Below the pieces are notes generated by a model, which made no database searches, was not told the origin of the DNA, and saw nothing but the letters and a program-made list of their open reading frames with translations. Positions 38,045 through 46,658 of a DNA stretch of 64,000 nt are shown here, in pieces. Numbering within the stretch: the first letter of the stretch is position 1; every line of letters begins with the position of its first letter. Location of the stretch: assembly GCA_017518705.1 (NCBI GenBank), contig JAFWUC010000071.1:3007-67006 (forward strand), in the 5' to 3' direction. The position numbers and the translations under genes were made by a program. Source of the DNA: Clostridia bacterium (GTDB taxonomy: Bacteria; Bacillota_A; Clostridia; Christensenellales; Aristaeellaceae).

Positions 38045-38650
38045 TCAGTTCATCTTCTTGATTATGGTCATTTCCACCGTGCGGCCCTTTATGGACACTT
38101 TCACGTCGTCCGCCACGCGGGCGACCACGGACTTTTCCAGTTCGTCCCAGGCTTCCTTGGCGGCAGGATCGTCTTCCTTCACTTTGTCGGAGAGCGCGCC
38201 CACGTACCTGATCAGGGACCATTCCTTTTCCAGGGAGGTCATTCCGGTCTGCTCGAACATGTCGGGGGCGAGCAGGGGGCTGGTGACGGAGGCCACGTCG
38301 CTGTCCATGCTCTGGTCGAAGAAGTCCCTGAGCCGGCCCATAAGCCCTCTGGCGGACTCGTTTTTGCCGGTGCTGGACACGGAGAGCAGCTTTTCGCGCT
38401 TGTCGCTGTCCATGGGAGTTACGACCTTCAGGTGCAGGCGGTACACGCCGTCCTCGTCCTCGATCCAGAACTCGCCTTCCTGTTCGCCGGTGATGGAGCG
38501 CATCATGCCCATCATTTCCTCGGCCAGGAGCCTTAAGTGCAGGGCCTGCTTATGCCCCAGTTCCTTGTACGCGGCGACCTTTTCGACCTGCGCCAGGGCG
38601 GTCTCCATCTGCCTGCCGCTGCTGGATACGCTGATGATGTCAGTCTTCAT
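38045..38650 (-). CDS. Divergent HATPase-like regulatory protein
   Basis: 201 residues. The motif HLRLLAEEMMGMMRSITGE recalls the N-box of RsbW-type kinases, and STGKNESARGLMGRLRDFF with VKVSIKGRTVEMTIIKKM at the end resembles a G2-box region and the last strand. An inserted segment of about 60 residues and the lack of a clear glycine-rich lid make catalytic activity doubtful. It lies 10 bases behind a STAS gene on the same strand, so a partner-switch role is likely. Confidence 0.62.
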   Translation of the reverse strand: MKTDIISVSSSGRQMETALAQVEKVAAYKELGHKQALHLRLLAEEMMGMMRSITGEQEGEFWIEDEDGVYRLHLKVVTPMDSDKREKLLSVSSTGKNESARGLMGRLRDFFDQSMDSDVASVTSPLLAPDMFEQTGMTSLEKEWSLIRYVGALSDKVKEDDPAAKEAWDELEKSVVARVADDVKVSIKGRTVEMTIIKKMN

Positions 38651-38660
38651 GCTGCTTACC

Positions 38661-38957
38661 TCATTCTATGCAAAGTACGTCGGAGAAGCCGGTCACGTCC
38701 AGCACTTCCTTCACGATCTCGTTGACGTTGATGAGCTTGAATCCGCCCTTGTCGCTGAACGTCTTGTACGCCCACAGTATCGCCCGCAGCCCTGCGGAAG
38801 AGATGTAATCGAGCTTTGCCATGTCCAGCGTGAGGCTTTGCGCGGAAGGCATGCAGTCCTTCAGCTCTTTTTCGAACTCGGGAGCGGTCAGAGTGTCCAG
38901 GCGGCCTTCAGGCGCCAGGGTGAGGCGATCGCCGTCTTGGGTCCTGGTGATTGTCAT
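38661..38957 (-). CDS. STAS-domain anti-sigma factor antagonist
   Basis: 98 residues with the classic pattern: GRLDTLTAPEFEKEL, then DMAKLDYISSAGLRAILWAY, whose serine in ISSAGL is the phosphorylation site, and FKLINVNEIVKEVLDVTGF. It is about the length of RsbV/SpoIIAA. AGGAGG precedes the ATG. It is followed by the divergent HATPase-like gene and could serve as the target of the distant SpoIIE/RsbW pair at 17143-19730. Confidence 0.94.
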   Translation of the reverse strand: MTITRTQDGDRLTLAPEGRLDTLTAPEFEKELKDCMPSAQSLTLDMAKLDYISSAGLRAILWAYKTFSDKGGFKLINVNEIVKEVLDVTGFSDVLCIE

Positions 38958-39024
38958 ATTCTTACCTCCTTGATGAATGCGGCTGTGATATGTTCAGAAG
39001 CGCCCCAAAGGCGTGCGCGGTCAC

Positions 39025-39861
39025 TTAGTGACCGCCTCCGCGGGAGGGCAGCTCGTGAATGTCGTAGGTCTCGAAATAGATGTCGTAGGCGGTCTCGACG
39101 TCCCCAGAAAGCTCGATCAGCGCGCCCGCCTGGAACATGGAGGACAGGCTGCCGGAAGGCGCCTGCCAGGCGGCGTTGGATACTACGCGGATGTCGCTGC
39201 CGTTGAGCAGCGCCCGGGCGCCGAACAGAAGCGCGCCGGTAAAGATGTGGTAGTCGCTGGAGACTATGGCGAGCTTATCGACCTGCGGCGCGTTTTCGGC
39301 CAGGATCTGGAAGGTGTAGATCGCGTTCTGGGCGGTGGTCAGGGACCTGTCTTCCGCGAACACGCGCGCCTCGTCCACGCCGTTATCGATGAGCCAGGCG
39401 GCCATGCGTCCCGCCTCGGTGGCTTCGGGAGCGTTAAAGGCGGTGCCGCCGCCGGTGCACACGATATACGCGTTGGGATACCGTTTGGCGCATTCGAGCG
39501 CCACGTTCAGGCGCCCTATGAGCTCGTCGCGCATGGTGCCGTCGGGGTTCAGCTGGAAGCCCAGCACCACAAAGCACAGGCTGCCGTCGTCCGGCAGGTC
39601 TTCAGGCACTGCATAGTTCACTTCCACCGGGGTCTGCCAGATATCCATTATGGCCGCCCATTTTGCGCCCAGCTCGGGGTTGAGTTTCTTAAGCGCGTCC
39701 AGAGACTCGGTATCGGTCTCGCCGTAGGCGGCGTAGGTGACCACGGCGCGCTCGATCAGCGCCTGAGCGGGGGACACCGCCGCTTCCTCGCCAAACGCGC
39801 AGCAGACCAGCGCGACGGCCAGGCACAGGACCGCAGTGAGCAAAAACTTTGCCTGTTTCAT
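39025..39861 (-). CDS. Exported YdcF/ElyC/SanA-family protein (DUF218)
   Basis: 278 residues with a signal peptide (FLLTAVLCLAVALVCCAFG). The DUF218 motifs follow in order: FVVLGFQLNPDG, a GRLNVALECAKRYPNA stretch, VCTGGGT, ATEAGRMAAWLIDNGV, DRSLTTAQNAIYT and SSDYHIFTGALLF. The family is tied to cell-envelope biogenesis. A second exported member is at 62869. It lies 50 bases downstream of the L,D-transpeptidase-like gene. Confidence 0.91.
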   Translation of the reverse strand: MKQAKFLLTAVLCLAVALVCCAFGEEAAVSPAQALIERAVVTYAAYGETDTESLDALKKLNPELGAKWAAIMDIWQTPVEVNYAVPEDLPDDGSLCFVVLGFQLNPDGTMRDELIGRLNVALECAKRYPNAYIVCTGGGTAFNAPEATEAGRMAAWLIDNGVDEARVFAEDRSLTTAQNAIYTFQILAENAPQVDKLAIVSSDYHIFTGALLFGARALLNGSDIRVVSNAAWQAPSGSLSSMFQAGALIELSGDVETAYDIYFETYDIHELPSRGGGH

Positions 39862-39911
39862 ATGCTGTGCTCCTTAAGTATTATACTCCCAAAGGCGTGC
39901 GGGGTACAGCG

Positions 39912-40649
39912 TTACAGGCTGCCGCCCAGGTTTTTCAGCGTGTCGATCACCACTACGCAGTCTTCCGTCACGCTTTGCATGATGCGCTTCATCACGTTCT
40001 CCGGCACCGCCACGCAGCCGCCCGTCCAGGGCTTCTGGGGACCGAAGCAGTGCAGGAATATGGCGGAGCCGCGGCCGGGGGTGCCGTCCTCGTTGAAGGA
40101 GATGTTAAGGCAGTAACGGTACTGGAATTCGTAATCCACTATGTGCTCGCTGTCGTCCATGAGCAGCTCCGGCACGTCGCGGATATCCACCATCTGGTTG
40201 TAGAAGCGCTCGGGGTCGCCGGACCAGTAGGTGTTTTCGTCGACTTGGAAGTAATCCAGCGCGCAGCCGGGGTCGGGGGCGATACCGAAGGCTTTGTTGA
40301 AGCGGTACACGCCCGCGGGCGTCTGGCCGCAGCCTTCCTTGTGGTCCGCGTCGGCGCACAGGCCGTTTTTGCCCACGAAACCGGGAGTGGAGAGGATCTG
40401 CATCCAGGTGCCGTCCCCGGTCTTACGGTGCATGGATATGTAAGCGGTGGTCTTGTCCATGCCTATGCCGGCCACTATGAACAGCTGGGAGGCGTCTTTT
40501 GCCTGGGGCAGGGCGCAGACCCAGTCGGGGGAAGCGGTCTCGCCGTACGTATCGGCGAAGAGGGGAGAGGCGCCTGTTTCGCCTTCCGCGAGGGCGGAAA
40601 TGCCAAGCGCCAGCGCGAGCGCGACGATGAAAACGAGTATATTCTTCAT
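39912..40649 (-). CDS. L,D-transpeptidase (YkuD-like) family protein
   Basis: 245 residues with a signal peptide (ILVFIVALALALGISALA). The YkuD catalytic motif is visible as FLHCFGPQKPWTGGCVAVP, with His and the nucleophile Cys. In this family the enzyme makes 3-3 crosslinks in peptidoglycan or anchors proteins. Substrate-loop residues earlier (TPAGVYRF) fit. It lies between the VanX-like and YdcF genes, all on the minus strand. Confidence 0.9.
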   Translation of the reverse strand: MKNILVFIVALALALGISALAEGETGASPLFADTYGETASPDWVCALPQAKDASQLFIVAGIGMDKTTAYISMHRKTGDGTWMQILSTPGFVGKNGLCADADHKEGCGQTPAGVYRFNKAFGIAPDPGCALDYFQVDENTYWSGDPERFYNQMVDIRDVPELLMDDSEHIVDYEFQYRYCLNISFNEDGTPGRGSAIFLHCFGPQKPWTGGCVAVPENVMKRIMQSVTEDCVVVIDTLKNLGGSL

Positions 40650-40698
40650 AGTTTCAAACCCTCAATAAATACCGGTCCGGTCTCGGATCGGTCTGAGA

Positions 40699-41376
40699 TC
40701 ATTTTACGGAAGCGCGGCTCACCGGGAAGGTGAAGTACACGTCCTTGCAAGGTTCGTCTTTCAGGGTGAAGTGCCACCACTCGCCTTCGTAGGGCGCAAA
40801 GCCCCGGCGCGTCATGGCGTCCCTGAGGAGCATGCGGTTTTGGAGCTGCGCGTCAGTCACGCCGGCGTAACCGGGGCGGCTGAGTTCCCCGAAGTAGTCG
40901 AAGGGGCCGCCCATGTCGAGTTCCCGCCCCGAAGCCATGTCGAACAGGGTGAGGTCCACCGTGCTGCCCCGGCTGTGCCCGGAATGTTCGGCGATGAAAC
41001 CTTTGGGAAAGAGCTCGTCCTTTTCCAGTTCGGGATAAAAGTACGCTTTCATGCGGGTATCGCTTAGGTCCTGTGCCCAGGCGACGAAGCGGTCCACCGC
41101 CTTCTGGGGACGGTAGGCGTCGAATATCTTAAGGCGGAAGCCCATTTGCATCACGTCGTCGCTTACGCGCCTGAGCGCTTCGGCTGCCGGCTTTGTCAGC
41201 AGCGCCACGGGTTCCTCATAGCCGTCTATGCGGTCGCCCACGAAGTTGTAGGTGGAAAAATAGCGTATCTCCAGTATCGCGTCGGGCACCGCGTCGCTTA
41301 AAAGCACGAAGCCCGAAGCGTCGCCAGAAAGCTTTACCTCGGCTTTCCCGGCGGATGCGGCAAGCGGTCCAAACAT
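40699..41376 (-). CDS. D-alanyl-D-alanine dipeptidase (VanX-like, M15D)
   Basis: 225 residues. The zinc site is SGHSRGSTVDLTL, and the second part is EGEWWHF, as in VanX. An Arg that contacts the substrate is in FDAYRPQKAV. The start ATG at 41376 has GGGAGGG ahead; no typical signal peptide follows, in line with cytoplasmic VanX proteins. It hydrolyses D-Ala-D-Ala, recycling wall precursors or, with VanA-type ligases, giving glycopeptide resistance. No VanA/VanH genes are nearby, so resistance is not implied. Confidence 0.92.
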   Translation of the reverse strand: MFGPLAASAGKAEVKLSGDASGFVLLSDAVPDAILEIRYFSTYNFVGDRIDGYEEPVALLTKPAAEALRRVSDDVMQMGFRLKIFDAYRPQKAVDRFVAWAQDLSDTRMKAYFYPELEKDELFPKGFIAEHSGHSRGSTVDLTLFDMASGRELDMGGPFDYFGELSRPGYAGVTDAQLQNRMLLRDAMTRRGFAPYEGEWWHFTLKDEPCKDVYFTFPVSRASVK

Positions 41377-41421
41377 GGCACAGGCCCTCCCGTGAGCAGC
41401 GTTTTCGTGGGGTACGGGTTG

Positions 41422-42015
41422 TCAGTAGATCACGTGCTCCATTTCGGCGTATGCGGCGAACAGCTCCAGGCAGGCTTCGCGGTCCAGGCACACAAGGTAG
41501 TCTTTCAGACTTTCCCGGCCGCCCGCCAGGGAATCGAACTCCTCGTCCCTGAAGCCGATAAGCGCGTTGTCCTCTATGGTGCAGCCGTAGTACACCTTGT
41601 CGATGTTGGCCCACAGGCAGGCGTACAGGCACATGGGGCAGGGTTCGCCCGTGGTGTATATCTCGCAGCCGCTCAGGTCGTATGTGCCCAGGTTTAGGCA
41701 GGTGTCCCGTATCGCCGCCACCTCGCCGTGGCAGGTGGGGTCGTTGTTTTTGAGCACCATGTTGTGGCCGCGGCCCGCCACTTCGCCGTCCTTGACTATA
41801 ACCGCGCCGAAAGGGCCGCCGTGGCCGCAGGTCACGCCGTACAGCGCCTCGTCTATCGCCAGCTGCATGAAAGGATCCCCGGCGTTTATGCGGATGCTGT
41901 TTTCCGCGTGTTCCGGGCCAGGGACGGCGGGCGCCTGGGCGCTTTTAAGCGGCAGGGGCACGAACGCCAGCGCCGCGATAAGCAGGTATATGAGTGCGTG
42001 GACAGAAAGGGCCAT
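41422..42015 (-). CDS. Nucleoside/cytosine deaminase with membrane anchor
   Basis: 197 residues. The zinc-dependent deaminase fold is shown by GGPFGAVIVKDGEVAGRGHN, TCHGEVAAIRDTC and TTGEPCPMCLYACLWANI. The first 30 residues are a hydrophobic signal anchor (HALIYLLIAALAFVPLPL), unusual for this enzyme class. AGGGAGGAT precedes this start, which supports it. The HxE motif is CHGE rather than the usual HAE. It lies 12 bases downstream of pyrH. Confidence 0.87.
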   Translation of the reverse strand: MALSVHALIYLLIAALAFVPLPLKSAQAPAVPGPEHAENSIRINAGDPFMQLAIDEALYGVTCGHGGPFGAVIVKDGEVAGRGHNMVLKNNDPTCHGEVAAIRDTCLNLGTYDLSGCEIYTTGEPCPMCLYACLWANIDKVYYGCTIEDNALIGFRDEEFDSLAGGRESLKDYLVCLDREACLELFAAYAEMEHVIY

Positions 42016-42027
42016 AATATCCTCCCT

Positions 42028-42735
42028 TTACGGGTGAGCGGTGGTGCCTATGTCTTCACCCATGGCGGCTTTATATATGTTTTCGAGGCTGTCCATCTTG
42101 AACACGCGTATGGCGGGCACATGCCTGTCCATGCACAGCACGAAGGCGGAGGTGTCCATAACGCCCAGGCGCTTGTCGATGGCCTCTTTGTAGGTGATGT
42201 CCTTGTACATGACCGCGTCGGGGTACTTGTTGGGGTCCTTGTCGAATATGCCTTCCGCGCCGGTGCCCTTGAACACCGCGTCCGCCTTCAGCTCCGCGGC
42301 TCTGAGCGCCGCGCCGGTGTCGGTGGTGAAGAAGGGGTTGCCGGTGCCGCCCGCCACGAACACTATGTTCCCGTTTTCCAGGGCTTCGTCCGCCCGGTCC
42401 GCCCGGTACAGTTCCGCGAAGCGGGTCATCTCCTGGGCGGTGAACACCCTGGCCTTGCCGCCCAGGCGGTTCACTGCCTCGGCGCAGCACAGGGCGTTAA
42501 GCACCGTGGCGAGCATGCCCATCTGGTCGGCGGTCACGGCGTCCATGTCGGGATTGAAGCGGCCGCGCCAGATATTGCCGCCGCCCAGGATCACCACCAG
42601 CTGGATGCCTTCGGACGCGATCTTATTGAGCATGCGGGCGCATTCGTCCACCCGGTCCTTGTCAAACACGCTGCCGCCCGCACCGAGGGGGGCAAGGGTC
42701 TCACCGGAGAGCTTGAGCACAATGCGGCGATACAT
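42028..42735 (-). CDS. pyrH: UMP kinase
   Basis: 235 residues from the ATG at 42735, with GAGAGG well placed. The amino-acid-kinase pattern is clear: YRRIVLKLSGETL, VVILGGGNIWRG, DQMGMLATVLNAL, VFVAGGTGNPFFTTDT and DGIFDKDP-like EGIFDKDPNKYPDA. PyrH makes UDP from UMP and usually follows rpsB-tsf, as here. A terminator lies between tsf and pyrH, so pyrH may also have its own promoter. The frame continues into the deaminase gene 12 bases later. Confidence 0.97.
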   Translation of the reverse strand: MYRRIVLKLSGETLAPLGAGGSVFDKDRVDECARMLNKIASEGIQLVVILGGGNIWRGRFNPDMDAVTADQMGMLATVLNALCCAEAVNRLGGKARVFTAQEMTRFAELYRADRADEALENGNIVFVAGGTGNPFFTTDTGAALRAAELKADAVFKGTGAEGIFDKDPNKYPDAVMYKDITYKEAIDKRLGVMDTSAFVLCMDRHVPAIRVFKMDSLENIYKAAMGEDIGTTAHP

Positions 42736-42825
42736 ATTTATACCTCTCAATCAGCTTTATAAAACCGGGCGCTCACGCGGGCGACATAATCGGCCGGATC
42801 ACGCCCGGTCTGTGTTTTCCGGGTA

Positions 42826-42857
42826 ATAATAAAAGGGGAGAAGTCCCCTTTTATTAT
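42826..42857 (-). terminator. Terminator between tsf and pyrH
   Basis: Perfect 14-bp inverted repeat (ATAATAAAAGGGGA / TCCCCTTTTATTAT) with a 4-base loop; T-rich arm in both directions. Confidence 0.85.
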
Positions 42858-42870
42858 CTGTATCAGGTGT

Positions 42871-43794
42871 TTACTTGTTTACCTTGGCGGCCTGCTCGGC
42901 AACCTCGGCGGCCAGGTCGTTGACCTTCTTCTCAAGGCCGTCACCCATGCGGTAGCGGGTGAAGCGGACGATGTTCAGGCCCTTGTTCTCCTGGTCGATC
43001 ATCTTCTGCACGGTGAGGCTGTCGTCCTTGACGTACAGCTGCTCAAGCAGGCAGACTTCCTGATAGAACTTGTTGATGCGGCCCATGACCATCTTCTCGA
43101 TGATGTTCTCGGGCTTGCCCTCTTCCCTGGCCTGGGCGATCAGGATCTCCTTCTCGTGCTCCAGGTGCTCGGCGCGCACTTCGTTCCTGCGCACGTACTC
43201 GGGCGCCACGGGGGACGCGGCCGCGATCTGCAGGGCGATGTTGTGCAGCACTTCGGGGGTCTTGTCGTTGATCTCGCCGTCGGCCTCTACCAGCACGCCG
43301 ACCTTGCCGCCCATGTGGATGTAGCTGTCCACGGTGCCCTTGGTCTCGTACCTGGCGAAGCGGCGGATGGAGATCTTCTCGCCGATCTCAGCGGTGGCGG
43401 CGGTGACCAGGTCGGAAATGGTCCTGGTCTCGTCCTCGAAGTACTTCTGGTTAAGCAGCGCTTCGACGTCGGCGGGGTTGCCCTTGATGATCTGCTTGGC
43501 GATGGTGGTGACCAGGTCCTGGAACTTGGGGGTCTTGGCCACGAAGTCGGTCTCGCAGTTGACCTCTACCAGGGCGCCGGTGTTGCACTTATGGCATACG
43601 TAGCTGCCTACGGCACCTTCGGCGGCGATGCGGCTCTGCTTCTTGGCGGCGGAAGCCAGGCCCTTCTCCCTCAGGAAGTCGATGGCCTTATCCATGTCGC
43701 CTTCGCAGGCAACCAGCGCCTTTTTGCAGTCCATCATGCCCGCGCCGGTGCGGCCGCGCAGCTCGTTTACAAGTTTAGCGGTAATCTCAGCCAT
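42871..43794 (-). CDS. tsf: Elongation factor Ts
   Basis: 307 residues, normal for EF-Ts. It begins [20 protein letters not shown] with the TDFVAKT motif in [17 protein letters not shown]; the amino-terminal UBA-like region and the two EF-Ts core halves are present. It recycles EF-Tu by exchanging GDP. The order rpsB-tsf-pyrH is typical. It has AGGAGG-like upstream bases and follows rpsB by 35 bases. Confidence 0.97.
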   Translation of the reverse strand: MAEITAKLVNELRGRTGAGMMDCKKALVACEGDMDKAIDFLREKGLASAAKKQSRIAAEGAVGSYVCHKCNTGALVEVNCETDFVAKTPKFQDLVTTIAKQIIKGNPADVEALLNQKYFEDETRTISDLVTAATAEIGEKISIRRFARYETKGTVDSYIHMGGKVGVLVEADGEINDKTPEVLHNIALQIAAASPVAPEYVRRNEVRAEHLEHEKEILIAQAREEGKPENIIEKMVMGRINKFYQEVCLLEQLYVKDDSLTVQKMIDQENKGLNIVRFTRYRMGDGLEKKVNDLAAEVAEQAAKVNK

Positions 43795-43829
43795 GTTGTG
43801 TTTCCTCCGATTATATTAGGGGTCGTATC

Positions 43830-44588
43830 TTAGGCTTCCTCAGCGGCGGCTTCCTCGGCGGGAGCGGCTTCGGGGGCGGCTTCTTCAGCTTCGTCTTCCA
43901 GCTGCTCGCCCTGCTTGCCTTCCAGGATGGCGTCGGCCATCTTGCCGGCGATCAGCTTGACCGCGCGGATGGCGTCGTCGTTGCCGGGGATGACGTAATC
44001 AACTTCGTCTAGATCGCAGTTGGTGTCCACGATGGCCACGATCGGGATGCCCAGGATGCGGGCCTCGGCCACGGCGATGTGCTCGTTCTTGGGGTCAACC
44101 ACGAACAGCGCGCCGGGGAGCTTCTTCATCTCGCGGATGCCGCCCAGGTTCTTCTGCAGCTTTTCACGCTCGGCCATGAGCTTGATGACTTCCTTCTTGG
44201 GAAGCAGCTCGAACTTGCCTTCGCGCTCCATCTTGTCGATCTCGTTGAGCTTGTCGATACGGGTGCGGATGGTGCGGAAGTTGGTCAGGGTGCCGCCCAG
44301 CCAGCGGTTGTTCACAAAGAACATGCCGCAGCGCTTGGCTTCGCTCTCGATGGATTCCTGAGCCTGCTTCTTGGTGCCGACGAACAGGATGTCCTTGCCG
44401 TCCAGCGCCAGGTCGCGCACGAACATGTAGGCCTCGTCGACCTTCTTAACGGTCTTCTGCAGGTCGATGATGTAGATGCCGTTGCGCTCGGTGAAGATGT
44501 AGGGCGCCATCTTGGGGTTCCAGCGGCGGGTCTGGTGGCCGAAATGTACGCCGGCCTCCAGCAGCTGCTTCATGGAAATAACTGCCAT
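43830..44588 (-). CDS. rpsB: 30S ribosomal protein S2
   Basis: 252 residues. It begins [20 protein letters not shown], followed by [20 protein letters not shown], and has [12 protein letters not shown] and [13 protein letters not shown]. The carboxyl end is an Ala/Glu-rich tail of about 30 residues, common in clostridial S2. It precedes tsf. Its leader of about 120 bases may carry regulation (44589-44711). Confidence 0.98.
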   Translation of the reverse strand: MAVISMKQLLEAGVHFGHQTRRWNPKMAPYIFTERNGIYIIDLQKTVKKVDEAYMFVRDLALDGKDILFVGTKKQAQESIESEAKRCGMFFVNNRWLGGTLTNFRTIRTRIDKLNEIDKMEREGKFELLPKKEVIKLMAEREKLQKNLGGIREMKKLPGALFVVDPKNEHIAVAEARILGIPIVAIVDTNCDLDEVDYVIPGNDDAIRAVKLIAGKMADAILEGKQGEQLEDEAEEAAPEAAPAEEAAAEEA

Positions 44589-44711
44589 TGGGGTTCCTCC
44601 TTAAATAATGTTTTTTCCGCCCCGCGCCTCACTTCTTCAAAGCACCCTTTCGGGCAACACTTACGAAAATCCGCGCGGGTGAGAAATCGTCCTTTTCGGA
44701 CGCTACCCTTT
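44589..44711 (-). ncRNA. Putative rpsB leader RNA
   Basis: The leader from the promoter to the start codon holds small GC hairpins (for example CGTCC/GGACG around GAAAA and GCCC/GGGT around GAAA). S2 leaders in many bacteria bind S2 and control the operon; I cannot match the known motif exactly. Confidence 0.35.
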
Positions 44712-44741
44712 ATTATATCATATGAAATACGTATGACACAA
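44712..44741 (-). promoter_or_regulatory. Promoter of the rpsB-tsf operon
   Basis: On the minus strand TTGTGT, 18 bases, perfect TATAAT (44717-44712). Confidence 0.65.
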
Positions 44742-44784
44742 GAAAAACGCCCCGGTTTGGGTGATAAATTTGTGTAAAATAGCG

Positions 44785-44803
44785 GCCGGATCCCGGCTTT
44801 TTT
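44785..44803 (+). other. Terminator-like hairpin in the divergent rpsB gap
   Basis: GCCGG-ATC..CCGGC then six T, with no gene ahead of it on this strand. The gap 44589-44973 otherwise holds the rpsB leader and promoter and the promoter of the next gene; I see no other element. Confidence 0.35.
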
Positions 44804-44912
44804 GCCAATGAAACGCCTGCGAACGGGGAAACGCGCGCCCGCCCCGCCGCCGGGACCGTTTTTACTTTGGTAAAACTTTTGCATTAAGCCTGCAATAATT
44901 TTGTCACAGTTA

Positions 44913-44941
44913 TTGACATTTCGGGGGTGGGAGAGTATGAT
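44913..44941 (+). promoter_or_regulatory. Promoter of the acidic envelope protein gene
   Basis: TTGACA, 17 bases, TATGAT, 32 bases before the ATG at 44974. Confidence 0.7.
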
Positions 44942-44973
44942 ATATCCACCAGAGCTTTAAGGAGGAAACCATC

Positions 44974-45975
44974 ATGAAAGTGCGCAAAAACAATGTCTTC
45001 CGCGCTATACTTCGCTTTGTGCTGGGCGCGGCGGTGATTGTGGCGCTTATTCTGCTGCTGAATCATTTTGTATTAAAGGATAAGAGCGATCCCAAACCCG
45101 CGGACGATTACGTATACACCCCGCTGGAGGAGCAGCTGGCAAATAAAGACGCCACGCCCGCTCCCGAAAGCGACGTGATGCCCGAGCCCGCTTCAGAAGG
45201 CGAGCCCCAGGAGCAGCCCGCGGGCGAACTGCCCGAAAACGAGCTGCCCGGTGAGGAGCTGCCCGGTGAAGACGGCGCCGAGGAAGTCAATGAGCCTTAC
45301 GACGACGGCGACCAGAACGACGGCTTCGACGACGGCTACCTCGCTGAAGGCGACGCGGGCGACCATGTGAAAGCGGACGAGCCCGAGACCGAGGGCGGCA
45401 CCGAGGAAGAAGGTTTCGGCGAAGGCGAACCCGAAGCCGAGCCCACTCCCGAACCCACTCCCGCGATAGCCGCGACTCCCACTCCCGTGCCCGCCAGCCT
45501 GTACGCCAGCGGCGACATAAAGACCTCCACCAAGTACCCCTGGAAGCTGGATTCCGCCACCAGGACCAAGCACGGCATCACCGAGCTGTCCATCGGCACT
45601 TCCGAGAGGGGCGGCAGCGTGATCAGCCTGGTCGGCTTCAGCTACGGCAACCGCGAAGGCTTTAACGGCAAGAACAACGAAGCCTACGTGTACATCCAGA
45701 ACGAGAAGAACCAGAGGCGCTTCTACAAGGTGACCACGGCGGAAGGCGCGAGCGGCATCACCCACACCCTCAAGAGGGGCAAGAACATGGAGTTCGCGGA
45801 CTTCACCTGCGTGATCGACGTGAGCGGCTATCCCAACGGCACCTACTCCATGGGTTCCGCCAACCGCTTCAAGGCGGACGGCAGCATCTTCTCCTTCGGC
45901 TACACCTTCGGCGACGCCTACACCTTCACCGTGGTAGACGGCATAATCACCTCCATGGGAGGCAGGGAAAACTAA
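44974..45975 (+). CDS. Membrane-anchored protein with acidic Pro/Glu linker, orphan
   Basis: 333 residues: a short basic start, a membrane anchor at about 9-32 (ILRFVLGAAVIVALILLL), then an acidic low-complexity linker of about 130 residues (repeated ELPGE, EPTPEPTP) and a carboxyl domain of about 160 residues from KTSTKYPWKLDSATRTKHG. I recognise no family for that domain; it looks beta-rich. The layout fits a stalk that places the domain outside the cell. AAGGAGG precedes the ATG. The next orphan begins right at its stop. Confidence 0.78.
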   Translation: MKVRKNNVFRAILRFVLGAAVIVALILLLNHFVLKDKSDPKPADDYVYTPLEEQLANKDATPAPESDVMPEPASEGEPQEQPAGELPENELPGEELPGEDGAEEVNEPYDDGDQNDGFDDGYLAEGDAGDHVKADEPETEGGTEEEGFGEGEPEAEPTPEPTPAIAATPTPVPASLYASGDIKTSTKYPWKLDSATRTKHGITELSIGTSERGGSVISLVGFSYGNREGFNGKNNEAYVYIQNEKNQRRFYKVTTAEGASGITHTLKRGKNMEFADFTCVIDVSGYPNGTYSMGSANRFKADGSIFSFGYTFGDAYTFTVVDGIITSMGGREN

Positions 45976-46578
45976 ATGCTGAAACGAGTGGCGCTGTGCG
46001 CGCTGGCGCTGGCGTGCCTTATCGCGCTGGCGGCGGGCCCGCTTGAGGACTGGTGCGGCGCCTACGACCGGGCGGCGGAGGAACACGGCCTGCCGCTCGT
46101 CGACGCTGCCGGGTTCGAGGTGGACGGCAGCGGCTCGGACGCGTACCACATCTTCTATTTCGACGACGACACCGCGCTCATGCTGGCGCTGGAAGAGGAC
46201 GGCGTGCCGTTTCTGTGCGCCGTGGAGGGCAGGCTGGAAGACAGCCGCCTGGGCGGCATACTGGCCGCGGCCATGTGCGCTTCCAGGGACCAGAGCTACG
46301 ACGAGTGCCTGAGCCTCACGAAGGCGGCGCTGGAACGCATCGCGGGCGGCGCGACAGAGATAGAAGACGAGACCGACGGCTGGTACTACGCGGGCGGCAT
46401 TGAGGAAGAAGACGGCGTCAAATACGTGATACTGGGCTTCAGCTACGTGGGCATGGAGTTCCCCGACCTGGACAAGGGCGGGCCCCGGGACCCGGAGCCG
46501 AGCCCCGAACCCGCGCCCGAGCCGAAAGTCAGGCCCACTCCCACACCCAAAACGGATACGCCGGTATACAGGGCGTAA
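45976..46578 (+). CDS. Exported orphan with Pro-rich tail
   Basis: 200 residues with a signal peptide (ALCALALACLIALAAG). The acidic mature part (HIFYFDDDTALMLALEEDG, then YVILGFSYVGMEFPD) has no family I know, and the tail is Pro-rich (PEPSPEPAPEPK, PTPTPKTD). It starts at the base following the stop codon of the anchored protein, so the two are co-translated and may act together outside the cell. Confidence 0.75.
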   Translation: MLKRVALCALALACLIALAAGPLEDWCGAYDRAAEEHGLPLVDAAGFEVDGSGSDAYHIFYFDDDTALMLALEEDGVPFLCAVEGRLEDSRLGGILAAAMCASRDQSYDECLSLTKAALERIAGGATEIEDETDGWYYAGGIEEEDGVKYVILGFSYVGMEFPDLDKGGPRDPEPSPEPAPEPKVRPTPTPKTDTPVYRA

Positions 46579-46587
46579 AACTTTAAG

Positions 46588-46637
46588 CGCCGCGCTTTTC
46601 GGCAGGGGGCTTCCCTAAGAGGCGCGGCGAAATTTTT
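46588..46637 (+). terminator. Terminator after the two envelope orphans
   Basis: CGCCGCGC / GCGCGGCG outer stem with an inner AGGG/CCCT pair, then AAATTTTT. Confidence 0.6.
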
Positions 46638-46658
46638 GTTATCAGGGCGGTCAGACAG

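Noticed and set aside
40699..41376. Vancomycin-resistance cluster because of the VanX-like gene
   Set aside because: No VanH, VanA/B/D-type ligase or VanRS genes are near; the neighbours are wall enzymes and a deaminase, and VanX-like dipeptidases are common in wall recycling.
45420..45500. EPTPEPTP and TPTPVP stretches as a tandem DNA repeat or CRISPR-like array
   Set aside because: The repetition is at protein level within one open frame, with imperfect DNA repeats and no spacers.
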